A model generated the notes under the pieces. That model was not told the origin of the DNA. It was given only the letters and a program-made list of their open reading frames with translations, and made no database searches. Position numbers and translations under genes: made by a program. A DNA stretch of 55,540 bases from Saprospiraceae bacterium (GTDB taxonomy: Bacteria; Bacteroidota; Bacteroidia; Chitinophagales; Saprospiraceae), in assembly GCA_030728245.1 (NCBI GenBank), contig JANQZX010000087.1, forward strand, positions 20,789 through 76,328, in the 5' to 3' direction. Shown in pieces: positions 17,280-25,813 of this stretch. How positions within the stretch are numbered: the stretch's first letter is position 1; every line of letters begins with the position of its first letter.

Positions 17280-18935
17280 ATGATAAAGAAACTCCTCATT
17301 CAAAATTATGCGCTTATTGAAGCATTGGAATTGGAATTCCCTTCCGGCTTGACGATCATTACGGGTGAGACTGGTGCAGGAAAATCTATTCTCTTAGGTG
17401 CATTGGGATTAATTATGGGTAATAGAGCGGATTCACGTTCATTATTTGATGAAAATAAAAAATGTGTCGTTGAAGCCTATTTTTCGATAGAAAAATACGG
17501 CTTAGCCTCATTTTTTGAAAATAATGAAATTGATTATGAAGATGATCTGATTATTAGAAGGGAATTGACCCCCGCAGGAAAATCCCGTTCTTTTATTAAT
17601 GATACGCCGGTGAATTTAAAAACGCTCCAGGATTTGAGTGCGGAGCTTATAGATTTACATCAACAATTCGATACCAGCGATATACACGACCAAAATTTTC
17701 AACTAAAAATGGTTGATGCTTTGGCTGATAATGCGCATTTACTTACAAAATATAGAAAGGAATTCAGAGAATATGCCGCCCTGAAAAAGCAAAGAGACGA
17801 AATTATTAGCATGAGTCAGGCCTCTCAGCGCGAAATAGAATTCCTGAATTTTCAATGGGATGAGTTAGATAAAGCTAAACTGCAATTGGGAGAAGAAGAT
17901 TCCCTGGAAGAGGAGTTGACCCGGCTTACTCATGCTGAGGATATTAAAAGAATTCTGGGGGCAACTTTTGGGCAATTAGAGGAAAGCGAAACGTCTATTC
18001 TTACCCAATTATCTGATATTGCTCAGTCTTTAAGCCAAGTTAGAAGATTCGATGATGTGGTGGGGCGCTTGTATGAAAGGCTGGCAACTTCCCAGATCGA
18101 ACTGCGCGAATTAAGCAGGGATATTGAAAATAGGTATGAGGCTATCGAATACGATCCAGATCGTTTGAAAACAGTTCAGGAAAGACTAGATATGTTGAAT
18201 CGCCTCCTCAATAAACATCAGGTCGCCAATGTTGGAGAGTTAATTAAGTTTAGAGCGCAACTGGCGTCGAGGTTAGAAAGTTTTGCGAATAGGAATATGG
18301 ATATTGCTGCCATTGAAGCTCGTATTTCCCATTTACAAAACCAATTAGAACAAGTGGCAGGTGTTTTAAATGAAAGGAGAATTGCGGTTATTCCTTCCTT
18401 TGAGGACAAAATTCATCAGAGATTGTCTCTATTGGCTTTGGAAAATGCAAGATTAGAGGTTCACTGTCAATCGGTGGAGGATCTGGGACCAAATGGTAAG
18501 GATTCTGTATTTTTCCTTTTTGCAGCAAATAGGGGCAGTAGAATGTTGCCCATCAAAGATGTTGCATCAGGGGGTGAACTTTCGCGATTAGCCTTAGTAA
18601 TAAAATCGCTGGTTGCCAGTGCCATACCTTTACCTACTTTGATATTTGATGAAATTGATGCAGGTATTTCCGGAGATGTCGCCCTAAAAATGGGAAATAT
18701 CCTTAGAACTTTGAGTAATGAACATCAAGTAATAACCATTACGCATTCTCCGCAAGTGGCAGCGAAGGCTGATACCCATTATTTTGTTTACAAAGAGGAA
18801 ATGCCGGAAAGGACCCTTACCTGTGTGAAATCATTAGATAAAGAGGGTAGAATATTTAGTATCGCCTCTATGTTAAGTCAAAATCCACCCAGTGCTTTTG
18901 CTATTGAAAATGCAAAAGAGCTGTTAGGTCTATAA
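17280..18935 (+). CDS. recN: DNA repair protein RecN
   Basis: SMC-like ATPase for recombinational repair of double-strand breaks, 551 residues. The N-terminal LLIQNYALIEALELEFPSG leads to Walker A (GETGAGKSI). A long coiled-coil region spans about 150-370. The C-terminal ABC signature SGGELSRLALVIK, Walker B LIFDEIDAGISG and the H-loop region ITHSPQVAAKAD follow. Length and order match the family. fabI follows at 45 bases but probably has its own promoter. Confidence 0.96.
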   Translation: MIKKLLIQNYALIEALELEFPSGLTIITGETGAGKSILLGALGLIMGNRADSRSLFDENKKCVVEAYFSIEKYGLASFFENNEIDYEDDLIIRRELTPAGKSRSFINDTPVNLKTLQDLSAELIDLHQQFDTSDIHDQNFQLKMVDALADNAHLLTKYRKEFREYAALKKQRDEIISMSQASQREIEFLNFQWDELDKAKLQLGEEDSLEEELTRLTHAEDIKRILGATFGQLEESETSILTQLSDIAQSLSQVRRFDDVVGRLYERLATSQIELRELSRDIENRYEAIEYDPDRLKTVQERLDMLNRLLNKHQVANVGELIKFRAQLASRLESFANRNMDIAAIEARISHLQNQLEQVAGVLNERRIAVIPSFEDKIHQRLSLLALENARLEVHCQSVEDLGPNGKDSVFFLFAANRGSRMLPIKDVASGGELSRLALVIKSLVASAIPLPTLIFDEIDAGISGDVALKMGNILRTLSNEHQVITITHSPQVAAKADTHYFVYKEEMPERTLTCVKSLDKEGRIFSIASMLSQNPPSAFAIENAKELLGL

Positions 18936-18951
18936 ATTAGCGGGGAAATTG

Positions 18952-18959
18952 TATTTTTG
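18952..18959 (+). promoter_or_regulatory. Possible -7 element for fabI
   Basis: TATTTTTG fits TAnnTTTG and lies 21 bases before the fabI ATG at 18981. No TTTG is seen at the normal distance upstream, so it is a half match. Confidence 0.35.
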
Positions 18960-18980
18960 TGGCAATTTAAAATTAATAAA

Positions 18981-19784
18981 ATGGCAAATAATTTACTTGA
19001 AGGGAAAAGAGGGGTAATCTTTGGCGCCCTCGATGAAAAATCAATAGCTTGGAAAATAGCTGAACGGTGCGCAGAACAAGGTGCAAAGCTTACTTTGACC
19101 AATGCTCCTGTAGCTTTAAGGTTTGGTGAACTCGATAAACTTGCCGAGAAATTAAACGCAACCATTATTCCTGCCGATGCAACAAGTGAGGAGGATCTGG
19201 AGAATTTGTTCGTAAAGTCTCAGGAAATCTTAGGAGGTAAACTAGATTTTGTCCTCCATTCTATTGGCATGTCTTTAAATGTTCGTAAAAAAAGAGATTA
19301 TACCGATTTGAACTATGATTATATGCTCAAAACGTTTGATATCTCCGCGATCTCTTTTCATAAAATGATGCAATCTCTTTGGAAATTGGATGCTATGGCG
19401 GAGGGAGGCTCTATCCTGGCGCTTACCTACATCGCCGCTCAACGCGTTTTTCCAGATTATAACGAAATGGCTGAAAGTAAGTCTTTATTGGAATCTTTCG
19501 CGCGTAGTTTTGGTTATCATTGGGCGGTAAAAAATAAAGTGAGAGTGAATACCGTTTCTCAATCTCCAACGATGACTACGGCAGGTTCTGGTGTAAAAGG
19601 ATTTGATGTTTTCTTTGATTATGCCGATAAAATGTCTCCTCTTGGAAATGCCTCTGCTGAGTCTTGCGCCGATTATTGTGTTTGTCTGTTCTCCGATTTT
19701 ACACGTATGGTGACCATGCAAAATTTATACAACGATGGTGGCTTTTCCAACATGGGCATGAATCCGGCTTTATTGGATCTCTAA
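18981..19784 (+). CDS. fabI: Enoyl-[acyl-carrier-protein] reductase (NADH), FabI type
   Basis: Last reductive step of fatty-acid elongation. The start at ATG 18981 gives MANNLLEGKRGVIFGALDEKSIAW, the normal FabI opening; an upstream TTG at 18957 is rejected. It has 267 residues. It keeps the FabI-type nucleotide-binding start GALDEKSIAWKIAE, the LHSIGM segment, and the Tyr-(x6)-Lys catalytic pair in DYNEMAESKS. SQSPTMTTAGSGVKGF is the substrate-loop region. Since FabI is the target of triclosan and related inhibitors, sensitivity is expected but not tested. The porin gene starts directly after the stop codon. Confidence 0.95.
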   Translation: MANNLLEGKRGVIFGALDEKSIAWKIAERCAEQGAKLTLTNAPVALRFGELDKLAEKLNATIIPADATSEEDLENLFVKSQEILGGKLDFVLHSIGMSLNVRKKRDYTDLNYDYMLKTFDISAISFHKMMQSLWKLDAMAEGGSILALTYIAAQRVFPDYNEMAESKSLLESFARSFGYHWAVKNKVRVNTVSQSPTMTTAGSGVKGFDVFFDYADKMSPLGNASAESCADYCVCLFSDFTRMVTMQNLYNDGGFSNMGMNPALLDL

Positions 19785-21806
19785 ATGCAAAAATGGTTTT
19801 TTAGGCTTCTTCCTTTGGCTATCTTCTTGATAGCCAAAGGTGAATTACTTTCCCAGCGACCTAACTTTAGTAATTCAGGGAGTGGAGGTGGTTCTTCTAT
19901 GGGGCGTTCCGGCGGAACAGGGGGGAATCAAAGGGATATTGAACCCGACACTTTTCCTATGTTCTTTCATTTCCCGGGAGATAAAAATAAAGTGTATCCT
20001 TTTTTAGATAGTAGTTTAACCAACGATTTTCATCAGCACGATCCCGCCAGAAAACCGTCTTTTGAATATTTTAATTTAGGTTTTCCAGGCTCTCCCGCTT
20101 ATCCTATTTATTATAAGCCTGTTCAAAGAAAGGGCTTCGATCTTGGTTTACACGCTTTTGATCTCTATTTGTTAACGGCAGACAGAGTACCTGCTTATTC
20201 GTTGAAGCGTGCTTTTACCCAAACTTCTTTTTATCAGACGGGGGAGCAAAATGATGGTTTTTTTGGTATTCAGTTCAGTAGAAATTTCGCACAGGGGATT
20301 AATTTCTCTATCGATTATAATAGGTTGAATCAAATTGGGAATGCGTCTCATTTTAGTAATCAGAAAAGTCGTACTTCCTCCCTGGGTATAAATTTTTGGA
20401 TTAAGCCAGAGAAAGGTAGGTATGAAAGTTACTTGATTATGGCTCAAAATGGAATATTACAAAGGGAAAATGGAGGTATTATTGCCTTACCTGACCCCGG
20501 GGCCGATTTTTTTTCGTTGAGCCTTGCTACCGTTCAATTGAAAAATGGAGCATCCGAAATGAAACAGCAAGAGTTTAGTATCAGACAATTTTTCACTATT
20601 CTACCCCGAAAACCTGCGCCCGTTCCTGTCGATTCTGCCCTTTTAAATAGAGTAACTGATTCCTTATCTCTTCGTCCAAGGCCTATTCCTCTCGTGAAAC
20701 CTGACACCTTGGCAGGTGGGTATTTAAAATTGGCACACAGATTGGGTTGGAAAAATAGTTTTTATCTGTTTTTTGACGACGCCTTGACGGAAAATAACAT
20801 AAATGATTATTATAAATCATTTGCTACAGATCCAAGGGGATTGAGAAATAGAATTCAAGCTAATACACTGGATAATTCGCTTTATATTCAAACGCAAATA
20901 GGAAAAAAATGGATTATTGATGTAGAGGCAGGTCTTTCCCAGCAATTACATTTTTTAAAACTTGAACCAGGTGATTCCACCGTTCATAATCTTTCCCTTG
21001 ATGGATCGGCTTCCCTTAAATATAGCGAACGATTATCGTTAAGTGGAAAAGCTAATTTTCAAATTCTTGATAATAGGGGGGATTATTTTATTTCAGGAGA
21101 TATGAAATTAGGATTAGGAAAATTGGGTAACATACACCTGACCGCATTTAATCAATTAGCCAGTCCTGATTTAATGCAAAGACAATTTTTCGTATCTCAA
21201 CGGCCAATATGGGAGAATGATTTTAAAAGGTCTTTGACTACTCAAATTGGTGGCGAGATGGATATAAACCGGTTAAAAAGTAAATTAGGTTTGACTTTAA
21301 GCATCATTGACAATGCTATTTATTATAATGTGGATGGAAAACCAGCCCAAGTCGATGCCCCCGTTTCCATTCTACAGTCTAGTTATAAGCAACAAATTCA
21401 ATTTGGAAAATTTAGTTGGGAAGGGATTTTTGTTTTTCAAATAACAAATCGTGAGGACGTTCTTTCTTTACCTCGGTTATGGACACGCCATACATTGAGT
21501 TTGAATACCCGTTTATTCAAGGTATTAGAAACAAGAATGGGGGTTGAATTTCGTTATTTCACCCCATTTTCCACCTATACCTACTTTCCACTAACTGCTC
21601 AATTTCAAATAAATGGAGGTAATCCCGATGCTCCATATCCATTATTAGACGCATTTGCAAGCTTCAAAATTACAAAATTCAGAATTTTCCTTAAATTTGA
21701 AGATATCTCAGCGGCGTTTATGCAAACCAGATATTCTCAGGTCCATCGGTACTATTTACCGACAGGCGGACTTCGATTTGGATTTAAATGGCGGTTTTTA
21801 CAATAG
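19785..21806 (+). CDS. Putative outer-membrane porin (Porin_10 family)
   Basis: 673 residues. The N-terminal signal peptide is about MQKWFFRLLPLAIFLIAKGELLSQ. A Gly/Ser-rich linker (residues 30-50) precedes conserved-looking KVYPFLDSSLTNDFHQHDPAR and a long barrel of alternating aromatic and polar residues with many short turns. The pattern fits the Bacteroidota Porin_10 (PF14121-type) family, whose members form large outer-membrane barrels. Substrate is unknown. The ATG immediately follows the fabI stop codon, so translation is probably coupled. This pairing of lipid synthesis with an outer-membrane protein may be only positional. Confidence 0.8.
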   Translation: MQKWFFRLLPLAIFLIAKGELLSQRPNFSNSGSGGGSSMGRSGGTGGNQRDIEPDTFPMFFHFPGDKNKVYPFLDSSLTNDFHQHDPARKPSFEYFNLGFPGSPAYPIYYKPVQRKGFDLGLHAFDLYLLTADRVPAYSLKRAFTQTSFYQTGEQNDGFFGIQFSRNFAQGINFSIDYNRLNQIGNASHFSNQKSRTSSLGINFWIKPEKGRYESYLIMAQNGILQRENGGIIALPDPGADFFSLSLATVQLKNGASEMKQQEFSIRQFFTILPRKPAPVPVDSALLNRVTDSLSLRPRPIPLVKPDTLAGGYLKLAHRLGWKNSFYLFFDDALTENNINDYYKSFATDPRGLRNRIQANTLDNSLYIQTQIGKKWIIDVEAGLSQQLHFLKLEPGDSTVHNLSLDGSASLKYSERLSLSGKANFQILDNRGDYFISGDMKLGLGKLGNIHLTAFNQLASPDLMQRQFFVSQRPIWENDFKRSLTTQIGGEMDINRLKSKLGLTLSIIDNAIYYNVDGKPAQVDAPVSILQSSYKQQIQFGKFSWEGIFVFQITNREDVLSLPRLWTRHTLSLNTRLFKVLETRMGVEFRYFTPFSTYTYFPLTAQFQINGGNPDAPYPLLDAFASFKITKFRIFLKFEDISAAFMQTRYSQVHRYYLPTGGLRFGFKWRFLQ

Positions 21807-21809
21807 CCA

Positions 21810-22316
21810 TTAATGTTTTGGTTGTAATATCCAGGAAATGGCAAAAGTTCCCGCGGCCAGTAAAACAGCCATGGGTGTTCCCGGTTTGACAAGCATAAGC
21901 AAGGTGCCAAGAAATAATAAAGCAAAAACCTGATAAAAATGAGCGCCAATAATGGAGGGAAGTGTGACGGCAGGTAAGCTAAACGGTCCGTTTTTATCCG
22001 TTATTTTGTTTAGCGATTTATTTAAACGGAAAAATACTACGGGAATGATTAGCAGGGTGGTAATTATTGAAATGTCGAGCCATCCTAAAAACCAGCCCCA
22101 ACCTTCGTTGATTAACCCAACACCTGAAATACTTAATAATAGGGCACCTATAGGCACGAGCCATTGAGAAAATATAGCTATTCGCATGGGTGTTTTCCTG
22201 TCGTCCATTGGTTTTTTAATGGCTGCTTTCGCCATAATTAAGGAAAGTATGGCACCTCCCCAAAGGAAAAGAGTTCCTACAATGTGTAATCCGTAAATTT
22301 TGTCGTGAAGGGTCAT
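21810..22316 (-). CDS. DUF2269-like integral membrane protein
   Basis: The start at 22316 (MTLHDKIYGLHIVGTLFLWGG) is preferred over an in-frame codon nine residues upstream, because it places a His in the first helix as in heme- or quinone-type membrane proteins. The 168 residues hold four hydrophobic spans. The LHIVGTLFLWGGAILSL opening is typical of the DUF2269 family of predicted inner-membrane proteins. Function unknown. Convergent with the porin gene, 3 bases apart. Confidence 0.65.
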   Translation of the reverse strand: MTLHDKIYGLHIVGTLFLWGGAILSLIMAKAAIKKPMDDRKTPMRIAIFSQWLVPIGALLLSISGVGLINEGWGWFLGWLDISIITTLLIIPVVFFRLNKSLNKITDKNGPFSLPAVTLPSIIGAHFYQVFALLFLGTLLMLVKPGTPMAVLLAAGTFAISWILQPKH

Positions 22317-22374
22317 TTTTTTAATATTTAATGCAAAATACAACTAGATTTTGGCAAGAAAAAATCAAAGTTTT

Positions 22375-23523
22375 TCAATATTTTTTCCAGGCTATGTAAG
22401 CTGCAAATAAAGCTAGTATTCCCAGTCCATTAAAAGCAACAGAAAGGGAGAAAACTTCTCCAACCATGCCTATTACCGCCGGGCCTATCAAAAAACCAAT
22501 GACGCCCGCAGTGGCAATGCCAGAAATACCTATCGTCGGATTATCAGGATTTTGCATCGCGGATAAAACAAACAATAAGGGGATGATAATTGAAAAACCT
22601 ATACCTGTTAAGGAAAAACCTGAAATTATACCTGCCGTAAATGGCAAATTTGCTGCAACCAAAAGGCCGCCGGCACCTATTAAAATACCATATCGCACAA
22701 GGATGATAGGTTGATAATATTTGCGCACGTAATCCCCTAAAAAGCGTCCTCCTGCCATAGATATTGAATATCCGGCATATCCTAACGTACTTAACATTAC
22801 AGAAACCTTCATTTCATCTCTAAGATATAAAGTACTCCAATCAGTTACCGCCCCTTCGCAGACCATAACAATGAGTCCGATAATCATCAATTTTAAAAGC
22901 CAGGGTTCAGGTAGATTGAATTTTTTACGAGCTTCCCGTTTTTGTAAAGGTTGAATTACATCAAAATATTTATAAGCAAAAGCTACATAAACAGCCATAA
23001 GAAAACCAATAATGGGTAGGTGGATAGTAAGCGGTATTTGAGCAGTAGCAAATATACCGGAGCTAAGGATTCCCAGGAAGCCTCCCAAACTGTACATGCC
23101 ATGACAAGTGGCTAATATGGGAGTGTTCAGTTTAGTTTCCATTTGACTGGCGGCGGCATTGATAGAAACATTTAACCAGCTATTTGCAGCACCCATAAAA
23201 AATAGAACACTAGTAAGTGTCCATTGATTCTTTGCAAAAGGTATCAACAGGATACCCAGGCTTAAAAGCCAGCAACTAACACTAATAACCAAAGAGGGTT
23301 TCCATTTTTCACAAATGGTTGATGCCATTTGAGCACCTAAAAAAGCACCAGAGGCCATGCCAAAAAAACAAAGGCCAATATCACTTTCCGATAAATGCAG
23401 TAAATGCTTTGTTTCGGGGATTCGTCCTATCCAATGCCCGAAACCAAAGCTTAACATAGAGAAGGCTATGGTAATGGGAAATAATACAGGATGATCCTTG
23501 CGGTGACGCCAAATAACAAACAT
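22375..23523 (-). CDS. Major facilitator superfamily transporter (YbjJ/FucP-like)
   Basis: 382 residues with twelve predicted hydrophobic spans. The first half has GFGHWIGRIPETKHLLHLSESDIG and FFGMASGAFLGAQMAS, the second half GYAGYSISMAGGRFLGDYVRKY. This is the pattern of the YbjJ-like and fucose-permease-like MFS subgroup. Substrate unknown. The promoter on the minus strand (TTG, 19 bases, TAATTTTG) lies so close that the mRNA would have almost no leader. It is divergent from an AraC-type regulator, which may control it. Confidence 0.85.
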   Translation of the reverse strand: MFVIWRHRKDHPVLFPITIAFSMLSFGFGHWIGRIPETKHLLHLSESDIGLCFFGMASGAFLGAQMASTICEKWKPSLVISVSCWLLSLGILLIPFAKNQWTLTSVLFFMGAANSWLNVSINAAASQMETKLNTPILATCHGMYSLGGFLGILSSGIFATAQIPLTIHLPIIGFLMAVYVAFAYKYFDVIQPLQKREARKKFNLPEPWLLKLMIIGLIVMVCEGAVTDWSTLYLRDEMKVSVMLSTLGYAGYSISMAGGRFLGDYVRKYYQPIILVRYGILIGAGGLLVAANLPFTAGIISGFSLTGIGFSIIIPLLFVLSAMQNPDNPTIGISGIATAGVIGFLIGPAVIGMVGEVFSLSVAFNGLGILALFAAYIAWKKY

Positions 23524-23530
23524 TTTTGCG

Positions 23531-23560
23531 CAAAATTAATCTTTCTCCCTTTAATTTCAA
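23531..23560 (-). promoter_or_regulatory. Promoter of the MFS gene, nearly leaderless
   Basis: Read on the minus strand, TTG (23560-23558) and TAATTTTG (23538-23531) are 19 bases apart. The expected transcription start is within about 3 bases of the ATG at 23523. Confidence 0.55.
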
Positions 23561-23618
23561 GAATATTTATGGTAGCAAAAGAGTAAACTATTGGGCAGGT
23601 TTAATCGTTTTTCAAAGG

Positions 23619-24485
23619 ATGAAACCACAATTAGAGAAAATAAATCCAGGTTTTGGACATTCGTTTACCCTGAGATCTTTTATTCAGTCACCGGAGAAGG
23701 AGGGGCCTCACTGGCATTTTCACCCTGAATTTGAAATAGTTTATATAAGTAACGGAAAGGGGAAGAGACATATCGCTAACCACATATCATATTATTCAGA
23801 GGGAGACCTCATTTTTCTGGGACCGAATCTGCCTCATTTTGGATTCACTGAGGAGATGGCGCAAGGTGAAATTGAAATCGTTGTTCAAATGGAAGAAGGA
23901 TTTCTTGGCCCTGACTTTTTTTCAATTCCTGAAATGACCTTAATAAACCAGCTTTTCGAAAGATCGAAAAAGGGTGTCATTTTTCACGGCGAAACAAAGA
24001 AAATGGTGGGGGACTTACTTATTTCCCTGCTGGAGGTGGATCATTTTAGTAAATTATTAGGATTATTAAAGGTTTTACAAATGATGGCTGTTTCCGATGA
24101 ATATGATTTACTTCAGGTTGAAGGTTTTTCCCTTGAAGTGAATGCTCAGCATCTTACCAGAATGGAAGCCATTTATCGCTATGTGGATCAGAATATCGGT
24201 GACGAAATACATTTAGAAACCGCCGCAGAAAAGGTAAATCTATCAGTGCCAGCTTTTTGTAGGTACTTTAAAAAATTAACAGGAAAAACTTTTTCGCATT
24301 TTGTAAATGAAGTTCGCATCGCCCAGGCAGCAAGTTTACTAAAAGAAGAGCATTTATCTATTTCAGATGTATGTTTTGCTTGTGGTTTCAATAATTTATC
24401 TTATTTTAACAAACAATTTAGAGAAATCACGGGCCTTAATCCAAAAGCCTACAGAGCATCTAATAAAAAGTTAATTTCTGATTAA
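23619..24485 (+). CDS. AraC family transcriptional regulator with N-terminal cupin
   Basis: I place the start at ATG 23619 (288 residues), since the frame upstream to 23526 begins with TTG and overlaps the divergent promoter. Residues about 25-75 form a cupin with HWHFHPEFEIVYI and GDLIFLGPNLPHFGF. The two helix-turn-helix motifs are in the last 100 residues: IHLETAAEKVNLSVPAFCRYFKKLTG and ISDVCFACGFNNLSYFNKQF, then FREITGLNPKAYR. This is the form of regulators that bind a sugar or small ligand in the cupin. The divergent MFS transporter is a likely target. A lipoprotein gene follows at 6 bases. Confidence 0.9.
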   Translation: MKPQLEKINPGFGHSFTLRSFIQSPEKEGPHWHFHPEFEIVYISNGKGKRHIANHISYYSEGDLIFLGPNLPHFGFTEEMAQGEIEIVVQMEEGFLGPDFFSIPEMTLINQLFERSKKGVIFHGETKKMVGDLLISLLEVDHFSKLLGLLKVLQMMAVSDEYDLLQVEGFSLEVNAQHLTRMEAIYRYVDQNIGDEIHLETAAEKVNLSVPAFCRYFKKLTGKTFSHFVNEVRIAQAASLLKEEHLSISDVCFACGFNNLSYFNKQFREITGLNPKAYRASNKKLISD

Positions 24486-24491
24486 TAAAAA

Positions 24492-24935
24492 ATGGTAACA
24501 TCTTCGTCTCGTTCTGTATTTTTTACCTATACTGTCTGTTTTTTACTCGTGTATAGTCTGTTTTTTTCTTGTGTAAAAACGGAGGTTAAAAATAGTCTTT
24601 GCCAATCATGGCAGTATAATTTATTGGCAACCAGAGAGGAACTGGACAACAGAAAGGCTTCTGTCAAAACACGTGAGTTAATGGAAACGTGGATGCTTGA
24701 GAAGCAATTTACAGAATTGAAATTTTCTAAAGATGGGACTTTTCAGATGACCTGGAAAGATCTGTTGACCACAGGAACCTGGAAATTTAAAAAAAGAGGG
24801 AAGGAAATTCAAATAATTATTGATGAACAGAAGCAATTATTGAGCATTGATTTGATCACACAGGACAGTTTGATATTGACGCCAATTACAGAGGAAGATG
24901 AATTTACCCGCGTTTTATTAGCTAAGAATTCATAA
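24492..24935 (+). CDS. Hypothetical lipoprotein, lipocalin-like
   Basis: 147 residues. A long hydrophobic leader ends in FFSC (Cys about residue 27), a possible lipobox. The mature part contains TELKFSKDGTFQMTWK and TGTWKFKKRGKEIQII, a strand pattern common in small Bacteroidota lipocalin-like lipoproteins of the 'GTWKF' type. It is six bases behind the AraC gene and probably cotranscribed. The 3' end overlaps the convergent metallophosphoesterase gene by 14 bases. Function unknown. Confidence 0.65.
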   Translation: MVTSSSRSVFFTYTVCFLLVYSLFFSCVKTEVKNSLCQSWQYNLLATREELDNRKASVKTRELMETWMLEKQFTELKFSKDGTFQMTWKDLLTTGTWKFKKRGKEIQIIIDEQKQLLSIDLITQDSLILTPITEEDEFTRVLLAKNS

Positions 24936-25746
24936 GGATTTCCTTTAATTCGCTCTCTTTATTACTTGTTTTTTCTGTTTGTAGCCAGGGGTTCACCACT
25001 TTATAATCTACCTCATTGTATTCATATATACTCCAATCGTTATATATATATTCCAGTGCGGTAAGACTTTCTACCCAATCTCCGGAGTTCATATAGGTTA
25101 TTTCACCTGAGGAGGTTTGTACTTTCTTTAATTGTGCCTTGTGGATATGACCGCAAACAACATATTGGCAGCCTTGCTTTGCTGCCACATCGATGGCTGT
25201 TTGCTCAAAATCATCTACAAATTTTACCGCTTTTTTAACACTCTCTTTTATTTTTTTTGCAAACGAAAGAGGATTTAACCCCAGGGATATTCTTAATCTG
25301 TTAATAAAACGGTTTAAAATGATGAGCCAATCGTACGTTTTACCGCCCATTTTAGCTAAAAAGGGAGAAAGATTAATGGAAAAATCAAAAACGTCTCCAT
25401 GAAAAATAAGGTATTTTTCCCCTTTTATTTCTAGTTCTAATTTATCTCTTAGATGAATATTTCCATTATTAAAATCGCTGTAATGTCTTAGGGCATCATC
25501 ATGATTACCTGTCAAGTAGTAGATTTCTGTACCCTTGGTTGACATTTTGAGTAATTTTTGTATTATTTTCAGGTGATCAACAGGGAACCAATTTTTTTTA
25601 AATTGCCAGATATCAATAAAATCTCCATTTAAAATAAGGGTTTTTGGTTTAATACTGTTGAGGTAATTTAATAGCTCTTTGGCGTGACAACCATAAGTAC
25701 CAAGATGAACATCGGAAATGATGGCGATATCGAGTTCTCTTTTCAT
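24922..25746 (-). CDS. LpxH-like metallophosphoesterase (UDP-2,3-diacylglucosamine hydrolase family)
   Basis: 274 residues, soluble. The motif order is IISDVHLGTYG (D-x-H), LNGDFIDIW (GD), LTGNHDD (GNHD), FHGDVFD and CGHIHKA (GHxH). The GDFIDIWQF spacing and the FHGDVFD segment fit the COG2908 group, which includes LpxH of lipid A synthesis and its relatives. Many Bacteroidota carry several paralogs, so the exact substrate is uncertain and I give no symbol. MNSGDWVESLTALEY follows the last motif. It overlaps the preceding convergent gene by 14 bases. Confidence 0.8.
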   Translation of the reverse strand: MKRELDIAIISDVHLGTYGCHAKELLNYLNSIKPKTLILNGDFIDIWQFKKNWFPVDHLKIIQKLLKMSTKGTEIYYLTGNHDDALRHYSDFNNGNIHLRDKLELEIKGEKYLIFHGDVFDFSINLSPFLAKMGGKTYDWLIILNRFINRLRISLGLNPLSFAKKIKESVKKAVKFVDDFEQTAIDVAAKQGCQYVVCGHIHKAQLKKVQTSSGEITYMNSGDWVESLTALEYIYNDWSIYEYNEVDYKVVNPWLQTEKTSNKESELKEILMNS

Positions 25747-25813
25747 TTAATTAATTTGATACAAAATTGAGTATTTAGTGTTAATTCAATGTAAATACTA
25801 TATTATCAAAAGA

